Of a DNA stretch of 64,000 bases, positions 1 to 7,930 are shown one piece after another. The notes under the pieces were generated by a model. That model saw nothing but the letters and a program-made list of their open reading frames with translations. It did not search any database and was not told the origin of the DNA. Position numbers and translations under genes: made by a program. The stretch is from Lewinellaceae bacterium (lineage in GTDB: Bacteria; Bacteroidota; Bacteroidia; Chitinophagales; Saprospiraceae), in the NCBI GenBank assembly GCA_020636105.1, contig JACJYL010000002.1, forward strand, positions 868,001 to 932,000. Direction: 5' to 3'. Each line of letters opens with the position of its first letter. The stretch's first letter is position 1.

Positions 1-932
1 AAAAACCGGTCTTTCAGTTTGGCATTGATGTATTCAAACATCCAGTACCTGGCCTGGGAACGTCTGTTGCTTTCAAAAAGGTTTTTGGCTTTCATTTCCA
101 GCTTAAACCGTTCAAGCTGCTCCGCAATCTGAATCACCCCTGTATTCTCAAGTGCCGAACAAAGCATAACCTTTACAGGCCATCCGTTTTCTTTGGCCGG
201 AAAAAGATGCACGGCATTCTGATAGGCTTGTTTCGCCTGCTGGGCGGCCAACATCCTATCATTATCCGCCTTATTCACCGCAATGAGGTCGGCCATTTCC
301 ATCACTCCGCGTTTGATGCCCTGCAATTCATCGCCGGCACCGGGAAGCAATAACAACAGGAAAAAATCGACCATGGAATGCACTGCCGTTTCCGACTGGC
401 CCACACCTACCGTTTCTATGATGATCATATCAAACCCGGCCGCTTCGCACAACAGGATAGTCTCCCTGGTTTTTCGGGCAACTCCGCCGAGAGAATCCCC
501 TGCCGCTGAAGGTCGGATATATGCAGCGGCGGCTCTCGATAATTTTTCCATCCGCGTTTTATCTCCAAGGATACTCCCCCTGGTCACCCCACTGGACGGG
601 TCTATGGCCAATACAGCGACTTTCCTACCTTTTTGAATCTGATCCAGGCCGAAAGATTCAATAAAGGTACTCTTTCCCACTCCCGGCGAACCGGTAATGC
701 CGAGTCGGAACGAATTTCCGGAGTGTGGTAAGCATTTTTCCACCAATTCCCGTGCCAGTTGGCGATGAGATTCAAGGGTGCTTTCCAGGAGGGTTATGGC
801 TCTGCTCAGGATAATCCGGTCGCCGGCCAAAATGCCGCTGACATACTCATCAAGCATGAGTTCCTTTCTTTGATAATTTCCTCCCCTGGGATTGATCACC
901 GACTTTTTATTTTTTTCCTGATCTGGGTCCAT
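1..932 (-). CDS. meaB: MeaB/ArgK-type GTPase, 3' end cut by window edge
   Basis: About 310 residues are visible from an ATG at 932, and the reading frame is still open at base 1. Residues ~80-90 carry a Walker A loop (GITGSPGVGKST). Then come IDPSS, an ETVGVGQSE segment and an NKAD guanine-specificity motif, the typical order in the MeaB/ArgK G3E GTPases. Known members protect and reactivate B12-dependent methylmalonyl-CoA mutase by gating cobalamin loading in the cytoplasm. No mutase gene is visible here, so the partner is presumed to be elsewhere. The frame was translated by hand from the minus strand. The family is clear; the exact client enzyme is inferred. Confidence 0.9.
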   Translation of the reverse strand, partial: MDPDQEKNKKSVINPRGGNYQRKELMLDEYVSGILAGDRIILSRAITLLESTLESHRQLARELVEKCLPHSGNSFRLGITGSPGVGKSTFIESFGLDQIQKGRKVAVLAIDPSSGVTRGSILGDKTRMEKLSRAAAAYIRPSAAGDSLGGVARKTRETILLCEAAGFDMIIIETVGVGQSETAVHSMVDFFLLLLLPGAGDELQGIKRGVMEMADLIAVNKADNDRMLAAQQAKQAYQNAVHLFPAKENGWPVKVMLCSALENTGVIQIAEQLERFKLEMKAKNLFESNRRSQARYWMFEYINAKLKDRF

Positions 933-1202
933 TTGTCTTAAAAAACGCCGTTTAACAGTTCCTTAGTGAGTGTTAAAGTTAAAGTTTTAAAGGAGAGTGC
1001 ATTTTAACATTTAAATTATCTCCTTCATATTCAATGACTTGCCACCAAAATATCCTTTAACACCTGTGTCCAAATTTACGCCTAAAAGTTAAACTCTCCT
1101 AATTTTTACACCAAAGGCTTCCGGTCACTTTTTACCTATTGCAGGAGTAATTTTTTTGTCTCTTCTTTGTGTCAACAACCCAAAAAAACAATCTGTTTTT
1201 CA

Positions 1203-1457
1203 GACGGCTTATTGATAATCCGTCACCCAAAATGCTGAAGGAAACCGAAAACCCTAAACCCAAAACGCGCTCTTGACACTATTAACTAACGCGGATGTAA
1301 AACAAACATCCGCCATTACATCGCCTAAAGAGGCTGTAAAGCTATGAAAACGGCCCATTGGCCACACTAAAAACCGCCACGAGCTCTGACCTGTAATTTT
1401 GTGTAAATCACGTAATTACTGTGGTTCTCTTCACTGTCATTGCTCTGGCGGTTTTTT
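1203..1457 (+). ncRNA. Hairpin-rich gene-free region, possible structured RNA
   Basis: The 590-bp gap between meaB and the next gene has no convincing ORF but a chain of helices. These are GACGG/CCGTC (1203-1207/1220-1224), GCGGATGT/ACATCCGC (1291-1298/1306-1313), GCCT/AGGC (1324-1333), GGCC/GGCC (1352-1363), and a long closing stem AAAAACCGCCA/TGGCGGTTTTT (1369-1379/1446-1456). Inside the closing stem is a GTAATT..GTG/CAC..AATTAC hairpin. The right arm of the closing stem runs into a T-tract on the plus strand, and the left arm also gives five Ts on the minus strand. I do not recognise 6S, SRP, tmRNA or a known riboswitch. It could be a free RNA or an elaborate terminator of the minus-strand gene ending at 1523. 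Confidence 0.3.
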
Positions 1458-1522
1458 ATTTTTCCCCTGGATAATGGGCCTATTTTAACCAGCGGATTTT
1501 GAAATAGCACTCGAAAAAAAAT

Positions 1523-1858
1523 TTAATTCAACATGGCTATCCCAAAAAACAATAAAATTAGCATGCCTGACAATAATAAAATATTCAAAGCCAGACCAAT
1601 GGGCTTATAGTATTTGTGGCTTTCTTTTTTAACATAACCAAGGATACTGAAGATCAATCCCAAAACAGTAAAAACAGGAATGGGGAGCACCAATAGAATG
1701 ATTGTCCAGGGCAGTCCTTCCCCGGATCTAAGAATGACGGGATCTCTTAGGAAAGAAAATAAGCACAGGAATAAAGTCAGGACAGCCAAACCAAACCCAA
1801 GTTTAGCAAAGAGCGCGTTGGTGCCCTGGGTATTTTGCTTGCTAAATTGTTCACTCAT
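1523..1858 (-). CDS. Small multi-pass membrane protein, function unknown
   Basis: 111 residues from the ATG at 1858. A TTG start seven codons earlier (1879) is possible but less likely. Three hydrophobic stretches are visible: LGFGLAVLTLFLCLF, TIILLVLPIPVFTVLGLIFSIL and a C-terminal leucine/isoleucine segment around LALNILLLSGMLILLFF. They are joined by short charged loops, a layout seen in DUF4190-like small membrane proteins. It follows the paaG-like gene on the same strand with a gap of about 54 bp and could be co-transcribed. No catalytic motif is visible, so no function is assigned. Confidence 0.7.
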   Translation of the reverse strand: MSEQFSKQNTQGTNALFAKLGFGLAVLTLFLCLFSFLRDPVILRSGEGLPWTIILLVLPIPVFTVLGLIFSILGYVKKESHKYYKPIGLALNILLLSGMLILLFFGIAMLN

Positions 1859-1912
1859 GGATTCGCAATTTCTTTTCAAACCGGCCTTTTATTTTGAACA
1901 ACAACTACCCGA

Positions 1913-2689
1913 TCACTCCCCCTTGAACAAAGGTTTCCGTTTTTCTAAAAAGGCCTGAACGCCTTCCTTGAAATCATAAGTCTGGCCGGCTTCCGACTGG
2001 AGGTGATCCTCTATATCGAGCTGATTATCCAGATCTTTTTCGGAAGAATAGTTTAGAGCACGTTTGATCAGTCCAAGGGCTTTGGTGGGCATTTGCGAAA
2101 GGGTTTCGGCCAGGGCCCAGCTTTCGGCCTCGAATTTTTTATCGGGAATGACTTTGTAGATCATGCCCATAGCTTCGGCTTCGGCAGCGGTGACCTTATC
2201 GCCCAACATCATTAAAGCAGCGGCTCGTTGGCGTCCGATCAACCTTGGAAGAAAATAGGTTCCTCCGCTATCGGGAATCAAGCCTATTTTTGAAAAGGCC
2301 TGGATAAAAACGGCAGAAGCTGCCGCCACAGTGATATCACATCCAATGGCAAAGTTTGCCCCAGCGCCTGCAGCTACCCCGTTGATAGCTCCTACAATAG
2401 GTTTTTCAATGCTCCTTAACTGTCGGACGATGGGATTGAAATGCTCTCCCAATATGGTTGACAAATCCGGAGGATTTTCTCCCGTTATTTCCTGAAGATC
2501 CTGACCCGCACAGAAAGCTTTACCGGACCCCGTCAAATAAATAGCCCTGACCTCCATGTCCTCTTCACATTCCTCCAGCACCCGCTGAAGTTCGAGGGAC
2601 ATTTCACGGTTAAAACTATTGTACACCTCAGGGCGGTTGAGGGTGATTTTGGCGACGTTGCCGATTTTTTCGAAAAGAATGGTGGACAT
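1913..2689 (-). CDS. paaG: Enoyl-CoA hydratase/isomerase family, PaaG-like
   Basis: 258 residues, the usual length for a crotonase-fold enzyme. The first oxyanion-hole segment (GKAFCAGQDL) and the second glycine-rich one (GVAAGAGANFAIGCD) are present. So is the segment KIGLIPDSGGTYFLPRLIG, which is typical of PaaG, the ring 1,2-epoxyphenylacetyl-CoA isomerase that forms an oxepin-CoA in aerobic phenylacetate breakdown. Its upstream neighbour on the same strand is paaD, which supports the phenylacetate assignment. A general enoyl-CoA hydratase of fatty-acid oxidation is the alternative. The ATG at 2689 is followed by a normal N-terminus (MSTILFEKIGNVAKITLNRP). Confidence 0.8.
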   Translation of the reverse strand: MSTILFEKIGNVAKITLNRPEVYNSFNREMSLELQRVLEECEEDMEVRAIYLTGSGKAFCAGQDLQEITGENPPDLSTILGEHFNPIVRQLRSIEKPIVGAINGVAAGAGANFAIGCDITVAAASAVFIQAFSKIGLIPDSGGTYFLPRLIGRQRAAALMMLGDKVTAAEAEAMGMIYKVIPDKKFEAESWALAETLSQMPTKALGLIKRALNYSSEKDLDNQLDIEDHLQSEAGQTYDFKEGVQAFLEKRKPLFKGE

Positions 2690-2904
2690 GCTGGTTACTG
2701 GTTACTGGTTACTGGTTAATTTGGAGTGATTACAAAGAAATAGAATTTTTTGGATATAAAAAAGGTTAAAGACTAAAGTGAACTCTCAAAACTCATTGAA
2801 CAACCCTGACCTCCGGTACAGGATGAACTGCGCTCAACTTGAACCCTTTGAACTCTCCCGACCTGCGGTACGGAGTCAGGGCCTAATTGCAATGCCAACC
2901 GTTT
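2690..2904. repeat. Intergenic repeats between paaG and paaD
   Basis: Bases 2692-2719 hold tandem copies of a GGTTACT unit. The same sequence type recurs near 32445, 32972 and 38883. Bases ~2798-2880 contain short modules with CCTCCGGTAC, GCGCTCAACTTGAACC and CGACCTGCGGTACGG. These reappear, in the opposite orientation, at about 20345-20440. No gene is seen. Confidence 0.5.
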
Positions 2905-3393
2905 TTAGTGACACTTGAAATAATCAAAAGGCTCTTTGCATGCATTGCATTTGTAAAGGGATTTACAGGCCGTGGAGCCAAAAAGGCTGATCATGGTCGT
3001 ATCTTCAGCCCCGCAACGCGGACATGCAACGGTCACCTCTTTGCCAAAAAGGATGGATTTATCCGGAGAACTTCCGACAGGAGGCGCGATGCCGTAAGCA
3101 CGTAATTTCTCCTTGCCGGAGGAGCTGATCCAGTCCGTAGTCCAGGCAGGATGCAGCACAGTAGTAACTTTTACTTTATCGATTCCGGAATGTTGAAGCA
3201 GAGATTTGATGTTGACTTCAATAAAGTCCATAGCCGGGCAGCCGGAGTAAGTTGGCGTAATGATCACTTCCACTTCCCCTTCACTGACCTTGACGTCCCT
3301 GACGATTCCAAGATCAACAATAGAAAGGACGGGAATCTCCGGATCTTTTACTTCTTCCAGCAATTCCCTGAAATATTTTTCATTTTTTTCCAT
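2905..3393 (-). CDS. paaD: PaaD-like phenylacetyl-CoA epoxidase assembly protein
   Basis: 162 residues. The N-terminal ~95 residues are a MIP18/DUF59 domain (DPEIPVLSIVDLGIVRDV and TPTYSGCPAMD). The C-terminal zinc-ribbon-like part has CPRCG, then CKSLYKCNACKEPFDYFKC, which closely follows the known PaaD C-terminus. PaaD is needed for the PaaABCE epoxidase and probably works in metal or Fe-S delivery. The stop of the upstream 443-aa gene lies only two bases before this start, so they are very likely one transcript, with the paaG-like gene next. paaA, paaB, paaC and paaE are not in the window, which leaves this a partial pathway cluster here. Confidence 0.87.
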   Translation of the reverse strand: MEKNEKYFRELLEEVKDPEIPVLSIVDLGIVRDVKVSEGEVEVIITPTYSGCPAMDFIEVNIKSLLQHSGIDKVKVTTVLHPAWTTDWISSSGKEKLRAYGIAPPVGSSPDKSILFGKEVTVACPRCGAEDTTMISLFGSTACKSLYKCNACKEPFDYFKCH

Positions 3394-3395
3394 TA

Positions 3396-4727
3396 CTAAT
3401 CGACTTTTGTCATATCCAGGTTACGCACCATCATCAGGTACGACCGGGCAAACTCTGTCATGGAATCATAATTGAGGGCGGAGAGCGAAGGACTGAGTTT
3501 AGGAAAAACCCCTTCATTTTTATCGACTATTTTTTCAATAGCTTTTTTGATGGCTTTTTTATTGAGATTACCCGTTTCTTCTTCGGTGAATTTTAAGGTA
3601 AATCCAAGGTTTTTAAAATATTCCCTTTCCGTGATCTGGTAATACAAATGGAGAAAATCCCTGTCAGGACGTGGCGCGGCAAAATTAAACAGGCAATAAC
3701 CAACGATGAAGCCTGGAATTGCCATGGCCACTTCCATGTACTTGTTCTCACAATACCAGTCCATGTGTTTCAATTCACCATCGATGAAACTCACCACCCG
3801 ATCATGGGTCACGGACGGAGTAATGCCAAAAGTAGCTTTCACTCGGTACATTTCCTTGAAGAAGGCTTTCTTCTTACGATCCAGGAGTTTTTCCAGTTCC
3901 CGGGACAACAAACGATTTTTTTCAGCGATGCTTTTATCGTCAATAGCAAAATAAAGCCGGTTCATACGTTCCAGCGCTTCCATCATAAAACCCTCCGGTT
4001 TCACGAGGTAATCAAGCTTGTACACCAGGTTGAGCAATAAATACCCTATTCCTCCTGGATATTTGTCAGCGTCGAGCGCGCCTTCCTTTATTTCCAGCAG
4101 GACTTTATTGATTTCAGAAACAATAAAATTATACTTTACTTCTTTGACCGGTTCGGGAATTTCGATGAGATGGGAAACTTCCATAGGCTGAAGCATATCA
4201 AATTCATCGAGCAGGAGATCATCAAATTTATCTGCCTGGATCGCCATTTCCTTGAGGGCGAAATATAGTTTATAAGGGGATCCGTCGAGGGTATAAGAAT
4301 CAAATACCACGAGCAATTCATTTTCATCCCCAAGAGCAAACCTGCCGAAGTTCATACTAAAATTCTTTTCCAGCAGTCTCCTTAGAAAACCAACATTGAG
4401 TTGATCTGTTTTGGCAATACTGGCCTTGGCCCGGAAATTTTTATCGTCGGCAAACCCGCTGATTTTTTTGGATCCCTGGAAAATTTCAAATCTTATCCCG
4501 CCATTTTCTTCCCACCAATGTACATTGTCTTCTTCTTCATCGCGGAGATAATTAAAAAAAGCCCGGTAAGAATCCAGGTATTGCGCTTCCTCAAATTTTT
4601 CCAGGGCGGCATCCCAGGCATCATAATTTGCCCCAACCTTATAGGAATCACTATACCGTCCAAACCGGATGTCCGGTTGTGCTATAGTTTCTTCCTTTGC
4701 ACCAAAAATACGATCAAGAAAACTCAT
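3396..4727 (-). CDS. Conserved-looking protein of unknown function, upstream of paaD
   Basis: 443 residues starting MSFLDRIFGAKEE. I do not recognise the family. No signal peptide is present. It is acidic in the first half, with many aromatic residues (VHWWEENGG, YRAFFNYLRDEE). The region at ~190-290 is helical with many charged residues (LLSRELEKLLDRKKKAFFKEM). A mildly hydrophobic stretch MAIPGFIVGYCLFNF lies at ~345. The C-terminus is again charged. The tight junction with paaD (two bases) suggests a shared role or at least shared expression. A cytoplasmic protein is most likely. Confidence 0.7.
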   Translation of the reverse strand: MSFLDRIFGAKEETIAQPDIRFGRYSDSYKVGANYDAWDAALEKFEEAQYLDSYRAFFNYLRDEEEDNVHWWEENGGIRFEIFQGSKKISGFADDKNFRAKASIAKTDQLNVGFLRRLLEKNFSMNFGRFALGDENELLVVFDSYTLDGSPYKLYFALKEMAIQADKFDDLLLDEFDMLQPMEVSHLIEIPEPVKEVKYNFIVSEINKVLLEIKEGALDADKYPGGIGYLLLNLVYKLDYLVKPEGFMMEALERMNRLYFAIDDKSIAEKNRLLSRELEKLLDRKKKAFFKEMYRVKATFGITPSVTHDRVVSFIDGELKHMDWYCENKYMEVAMAIPGFIVGYCLFNFAAPRPDRDFLHLYYQITEREYFKNLGFTLKFTEEETGNLNKKAIKKAIEKIVDKNEGVFPKLSPSLSALNYDSMTEFARSYLMMVRNLDMTKVD

Positions 4728-4936
4728 CGGCTATTTTCTATTATTTCAATATCAATTCAAGGCCGAAATTACTATTTTTAAATGGAAAAACGGAAGATAA
4801 AAGCAAGTAACTCCAGTTGCATTGCAACTTAAGCAAATTCCAGAAAACATTTTCAACCTCCCAATCCAAAAATCAGGCGCCTTTAATTCTATAGTGCATT
4901 ATGTTTTGTAATTTAGTGATAGCCGGGTGGTTAACA

Positions 4937-5575
4937 TCAGGGGGCCAATCTTTCGATAAGCCACTCCCCGTTTTCCTGTAAAGTATAATTAAACCGATCG
5001 TGCAGTCTGTTGGTCCGGCCCTGCCAGAATTCAATTTCCGTGGCCACGACCCGGTATCCACCCCAAAAAGCAGGAAGGGGCACCTCTTTGTCCTGGAACT
5101 TATTTTTCATTTCCTCAAATTTGGCATGAAGCAATGATCGGGTGGTGATCACGCTACTTTGGTTGGAACACCAGGCCCCTAGCTGGCTGCCCCGGGGACG
5201 ACTCAGGAAATACTTCAATGACTGCGCCGTTGGGACTTTTTCTACATGGCCCAAAATCTTTACCTGCCGCTGAAGATCAAGCCAGGGGAACAAAAGAGCG
5301 ACTTTTGGATTACCCTCTATATCTCTCGCTTTTTTACTCTCGTAATTGGTATAGAACACAAATCCGGAGGTGTCAAAAAATTTCAAAAGGACTGTCCTGA
5401 CCGACGGTTGCCCCTTTTGATCAACGGTTGCCAAAGTCATGGCGTTGGGTTCGATAAGGCCACTGTCCTTGGCCTGGACGAACCATTTTTCAAATTGCAT
5501 TACAGGATCCATTTCCAGGTCTTTGCGCTGCAAACCCGAAAGTGAAAACTCTTCTCTCATGTTACTTATATCCAT
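4937..5575 (-). CDS. pdxH: Pyridoxamine 5'-phosphate oxidase
   Basis: 212 residues, standard length. It oxidises pyridoxamine/pyridoxine 5'-phosphate to pyridoxal 5'-phosphate with FMN and oxygen, the last step of PLP synthesis and salvage. Typical segments are present: QPSVRTVLLKFFDTSGFVFY, TNYESKKARDIEGNPK (FMN/phosphate binding), SRPRGSQLGAWCSNQSS, and the C-terminal RTNRLHDRF...WLIERLAP signature. It begins 23 bp after the end of ada on the same strand, so ada-pdxH probably form one unit. An internal ATG at 5560 is an alternative start. Confidence 0.96.
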   Translation of the reverse strand: MDISNMREEFSLSGLQRKDLEMDPVMQFEKWFVQAKDSGLIEPNAMTLATVDQKGQPSVRTVLLKFFDTSGFVFYTNYESKKARDIEGNPKVALLFPWLDLQRQVKILGHVEKVPTAQSLKYFLSRPRGSQLGAWCSNQSSVITTRSLLHAKFEEMKNKFQDKEVPLPAFWGGYRVVATEIEFWQGRTNRLHDRFNYTLQENGEWLIERLAP

Positions 5576-5598
5576 GTTGCTTTTCGCTGTTTGTTCGG

Positions 5599-6663
5599 TT
5601 ATTTGTCGCTGGTTTCCGGGTGGTTTTCTTTTTCAAAATCAAGGAGCCATTTTTTGCGTTCAAGCCCTCCTCCGTAACCGGTTAAATGGCCGTTTTTGCC
5701 AATGACACGGTGACAGGGAATGATGACAGAGATCCGGTTGAATCCATTTGCCGTTCCAACAGCTCTTACCGCTTTGGGGTTTCCTGTTTTAATGGCCATT
5801 TGTTCGTAAGATAACGTTTCTCCGTAAGGAATGGTTTGCAGAGTTTCCCAAACTTTGTTTTGGAAGGCTGTTCCCGGTGTATGCAGTGGAATACTGAAGT
5901 TTTTCCTGTTGCCCTCAAAATATTCTTTCAACTGTACTTCGGTTTGGTCAAGGTGAGTATTTTTACCTGGCAGGATAACAGCATTGAGCCTTTTGGAAAG
6001 GTCCTTAAATTCCGTTTCGAGCATTTTCCGGTTGGTAAATTCCAACAGACAGAGCCCCTTTTCGGTGGCACAGGCGAACATGGGCCCCAATGGAGTCGTA
6101 AACCTGATAATATTGATCATATTCTTTTCCCCGGATTGAGTGGCTGAAGCACCGAAAATATTTTGATAACTGCTGTTAAAGCCGCTCAGTGATTCAAAAC
6201 CGGCATCATAAGCGGCCTGGGTTACTGATTTCCCTCCGGATATTTCTTTATAGGCCAGGTTGATGCGCAACATCCGTTGGTATCCGTGAAAAGTCATATC
6301 ATAATGTTTCCGGAACCACCGGCGGATGGTATTGGGTTCAATGCCCCGAAGCACCAGGTCATAATCTTTTATTTTTTTGTAGGGATGCTCATTCAGCTCC
6401 TCCAAAATGTCCCGAATGTAATCCGGCATGGCTTCGGCGGGCTCCATGGGCCTGCAAATCTTGCACGGGCGGTAACCGTTGAGTATGGCCTCATTTATGC
6501 TATCATAAAAGACTACATTTTCTTTTTTAGGCTTCCTCGCCGTACACGCCGGACGACAGAAGATACCGGTCGTTTTTACCGCCGTTATAAAAACGCCCTC
6601 ATAGGTGGCATCTTTATCGAGGATAGCCTGGTATTTTTCCTGAAAGGTCAGTTGTTTTTTCAT
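5599..6663 (-). CDS. ada: Ada-type methyltransferase and AraC-like regulator
   Basis: 354 residues from the ATG at 6663. A TTG at 6678 lies just downstream of a GGAGG and cannot be excluded. The N-terminal AdaA zinc domain has Cys36, Cys40, Cys67 and Cys70; Cys36 would accept methyl groups from phosphotriesters. An AraC-type helix-turn-helix follows at ~95-170, and a C-terminal Ogt domain has IIPCHRVIGKNG with the O6-methylguanine acceptor cysteine. All three parts of E. coli-type Ada are present, so it should both repair alkylated DNA and activate genes once methylated. It may autoregulate itself and pdxH downstream. Confidence 0.95.
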   Translation of the reverse strand: MKKQLTFQEKYQAILDKDATYEGVFITAVKTTGIFCRPACTARKPKKENVVFYDSINEAILNGYRPCKICRPMEPAEAMPDYIRDILEELNEHPYKKIKDYDLVLRGIEPNTIRRWFRKHYDMTFHGYQRMLRINLAYKEISGGKSVTQAAYDAGFESLSGFNSSYQNIFGASATQSGEKNMINIIRFTTPLGPMFACATEKGLCLLEFTNRKMLETEFKDLSKRLNAVILPGKNTHLDQTEVQLKEYFEGNRKNFSIPLHTPGTAFQNKVWETLQTIPYGETLSYEQMAIKTGNPKAVRAVGTANGFNRISVIIPCHRVIGKNGHLTGYGGGLERKKWLLDFEKENHPETSDK

Positions 6664-6867
6664 GGCACGAAAATACAACCTCCTCTTTTATTTTGCTACC
6701 GAAAACCTGACAAGCTTTTTTAACAGGCGGTGGCCGGCGGAGGAAGGACTGTCTTACGCTCCACCTGAAACCATTTGACTCCATCTAAGTAAGCTAAAAT
6801 TTTCAATACACGCCCGATGCCCGCTGTTATTATTGCAACATAGTTATGTACACCATTTTTTACTGCT

Positions 6868-6875
6868 TATCTTTG
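6868..6875 (+). promoter_or_regulatory. Putative -7 element for the GSCFA gene
   Basis: TATCTTTG matches the Bacteroidota -7 consensus TAnnTTTG and lies 25 bp before the ATG at 6901. A TTG upstream is too far away for an ideal -33 element, so this rests on the -7 core only. Confidence 0.4.
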
Positions 6876-6900
6876 GGCTTCCTGATCAAAATCCATTTTC

Positions 6901-7890
6901 ATGACCGACTTTCGCACAAAAGTAAAACTTCCGGAATTCGAGATTCGCATTGATCACTGGACTTCGGTTTTATGTGTGGGTTCCTGTTTTGCGGAACATA
7001 TATACCGGAAACTAACCGATCACAAGTTTCGCGCCTTTTTAAACCCATTTGGCATCCTCTATAATCCGGCGGTCATCAGTGATGCCCTGGATATGTTGTC
7101 TTACGAAAAACCGATACCGGACATAGAGCTGTTTTTTTACCAGGAACTGTGGCACAGTTTTGCCCATCACGGGCATTTTTCCCATCCCGACAAAGAGCAG
7201 GCTTTGTTGGCCATCAAAAGTAAGTTGGAGGCCGGCAGGGATTTTTTAACCGAAACCACCACCCTGATCATTACTTTGGGAACAGCACATGTTTATGTCT
7301 TTAAAAAAACCGGAAAAATTGTGGCCAATTGCCATAAAATCCCGGCGGCAAGCTTTTCCCGACGGATGCTCACCGTCGATGAAATCGTGAAATCACTAGG
7401 AGCTTCCTTTGAAAAAATGAAACGCGAACAACCTCAACTGGACATCATCCTGGCCGTAAGTCCCGTGCGTCACCTTCGCGACGGACTGGTTACCAATCAG
7501 AGGAGCAAGGCTACCCTTGTCCTGGCCGCCGCCGCACTCTGTTCTAATCACGATTACGTCCATTATTTCCCTTCCTATGAAATCGTGCTCGACGAATTGC
7601 GCGACTACCGCTTTTACGAAGAAGATATGGCCCATCCCAACAAGATTGCGGTGGATTATATCTGGTCTGCTTTTTCCGAGGCATTTTTCACCCCCCCGAC
7701 CCGTGCCCTGGCCAAAAGGATCGGAAACATCACCCAGGCTGCAAGGCACAAGCCCTTTCACCCTCATACACAGGCACACCAGCATTTTATCCGACAACAA
7801 CTGCTCCAAATTGAAGCATTGGAAAAGGAATATCGTTTTATTAATTTTGATGAAGAAATTGCTAATTTTAAAAAATATTTGATCGAATAG
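6901..7890 (+). CDS. GSCFA family protein
   Basis: 329 residues. The family-defining motif is present as VLCVGSCFAEHI near residues 24-35. Further conserved segments are NPFGILYNP, ITLGTAHVY, VSPVRHLRDG and HYFPSYEIVLDELRDYRFY...DMAHP. The SPVRH and DxxHP parts resemble the catalytic blocks of SGNH-fold hydrolases, so an esterase-like activity is plausible but unproven. There is no signal peptide. The secreted hydrolase gene starts 40 bp downstream and may be co-transcribed. Confidence 0.9.
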   Translation: MTDFRTKVKLPEFEIRIDHWTSVLCVGSCFAEHIYRKLTDHKFRAFLNPFGILYNPAVISDALDMLSYEKPIPDIELFFYQELWHSFAHHGHFSHPDKEQALLAIKSKLEAGRDFLTETTTLIITLGTAHVYVFKKTGKIVANCHKIPAASFSRRMLTVDEIVKSLGASFEKMKREQPQLDIILAVSPVRHLRDGLVTNQRSKATLVLAAAALCSNHDYVHYFPSYEIVLDELRDYRFYEEDMAHPNKIAVDYIWSAFSEAFFTPPTRALAKRIGNITQAARHKPFHPHTQAHQHFIRQQLLQIEALEKEYRFINFDEEIANFKKYLIE

Positions 7891-7930
7891 ATTTGATCTA
7901 AAAAATTCACTTCGCACCACTTTCAAAAAA

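Noticed and set aside
283..636. Plus-strand 117-codon frame
   Set aside because: Lies opposite the meaB GTPase coding sequence with its intact GTPase motifs.
2692..2719. GGTTACTGG tandem tract as a CRISPR-like array
   Set aside because: Units are 7 bases long and contiguous without spacers; no cas genes are present.
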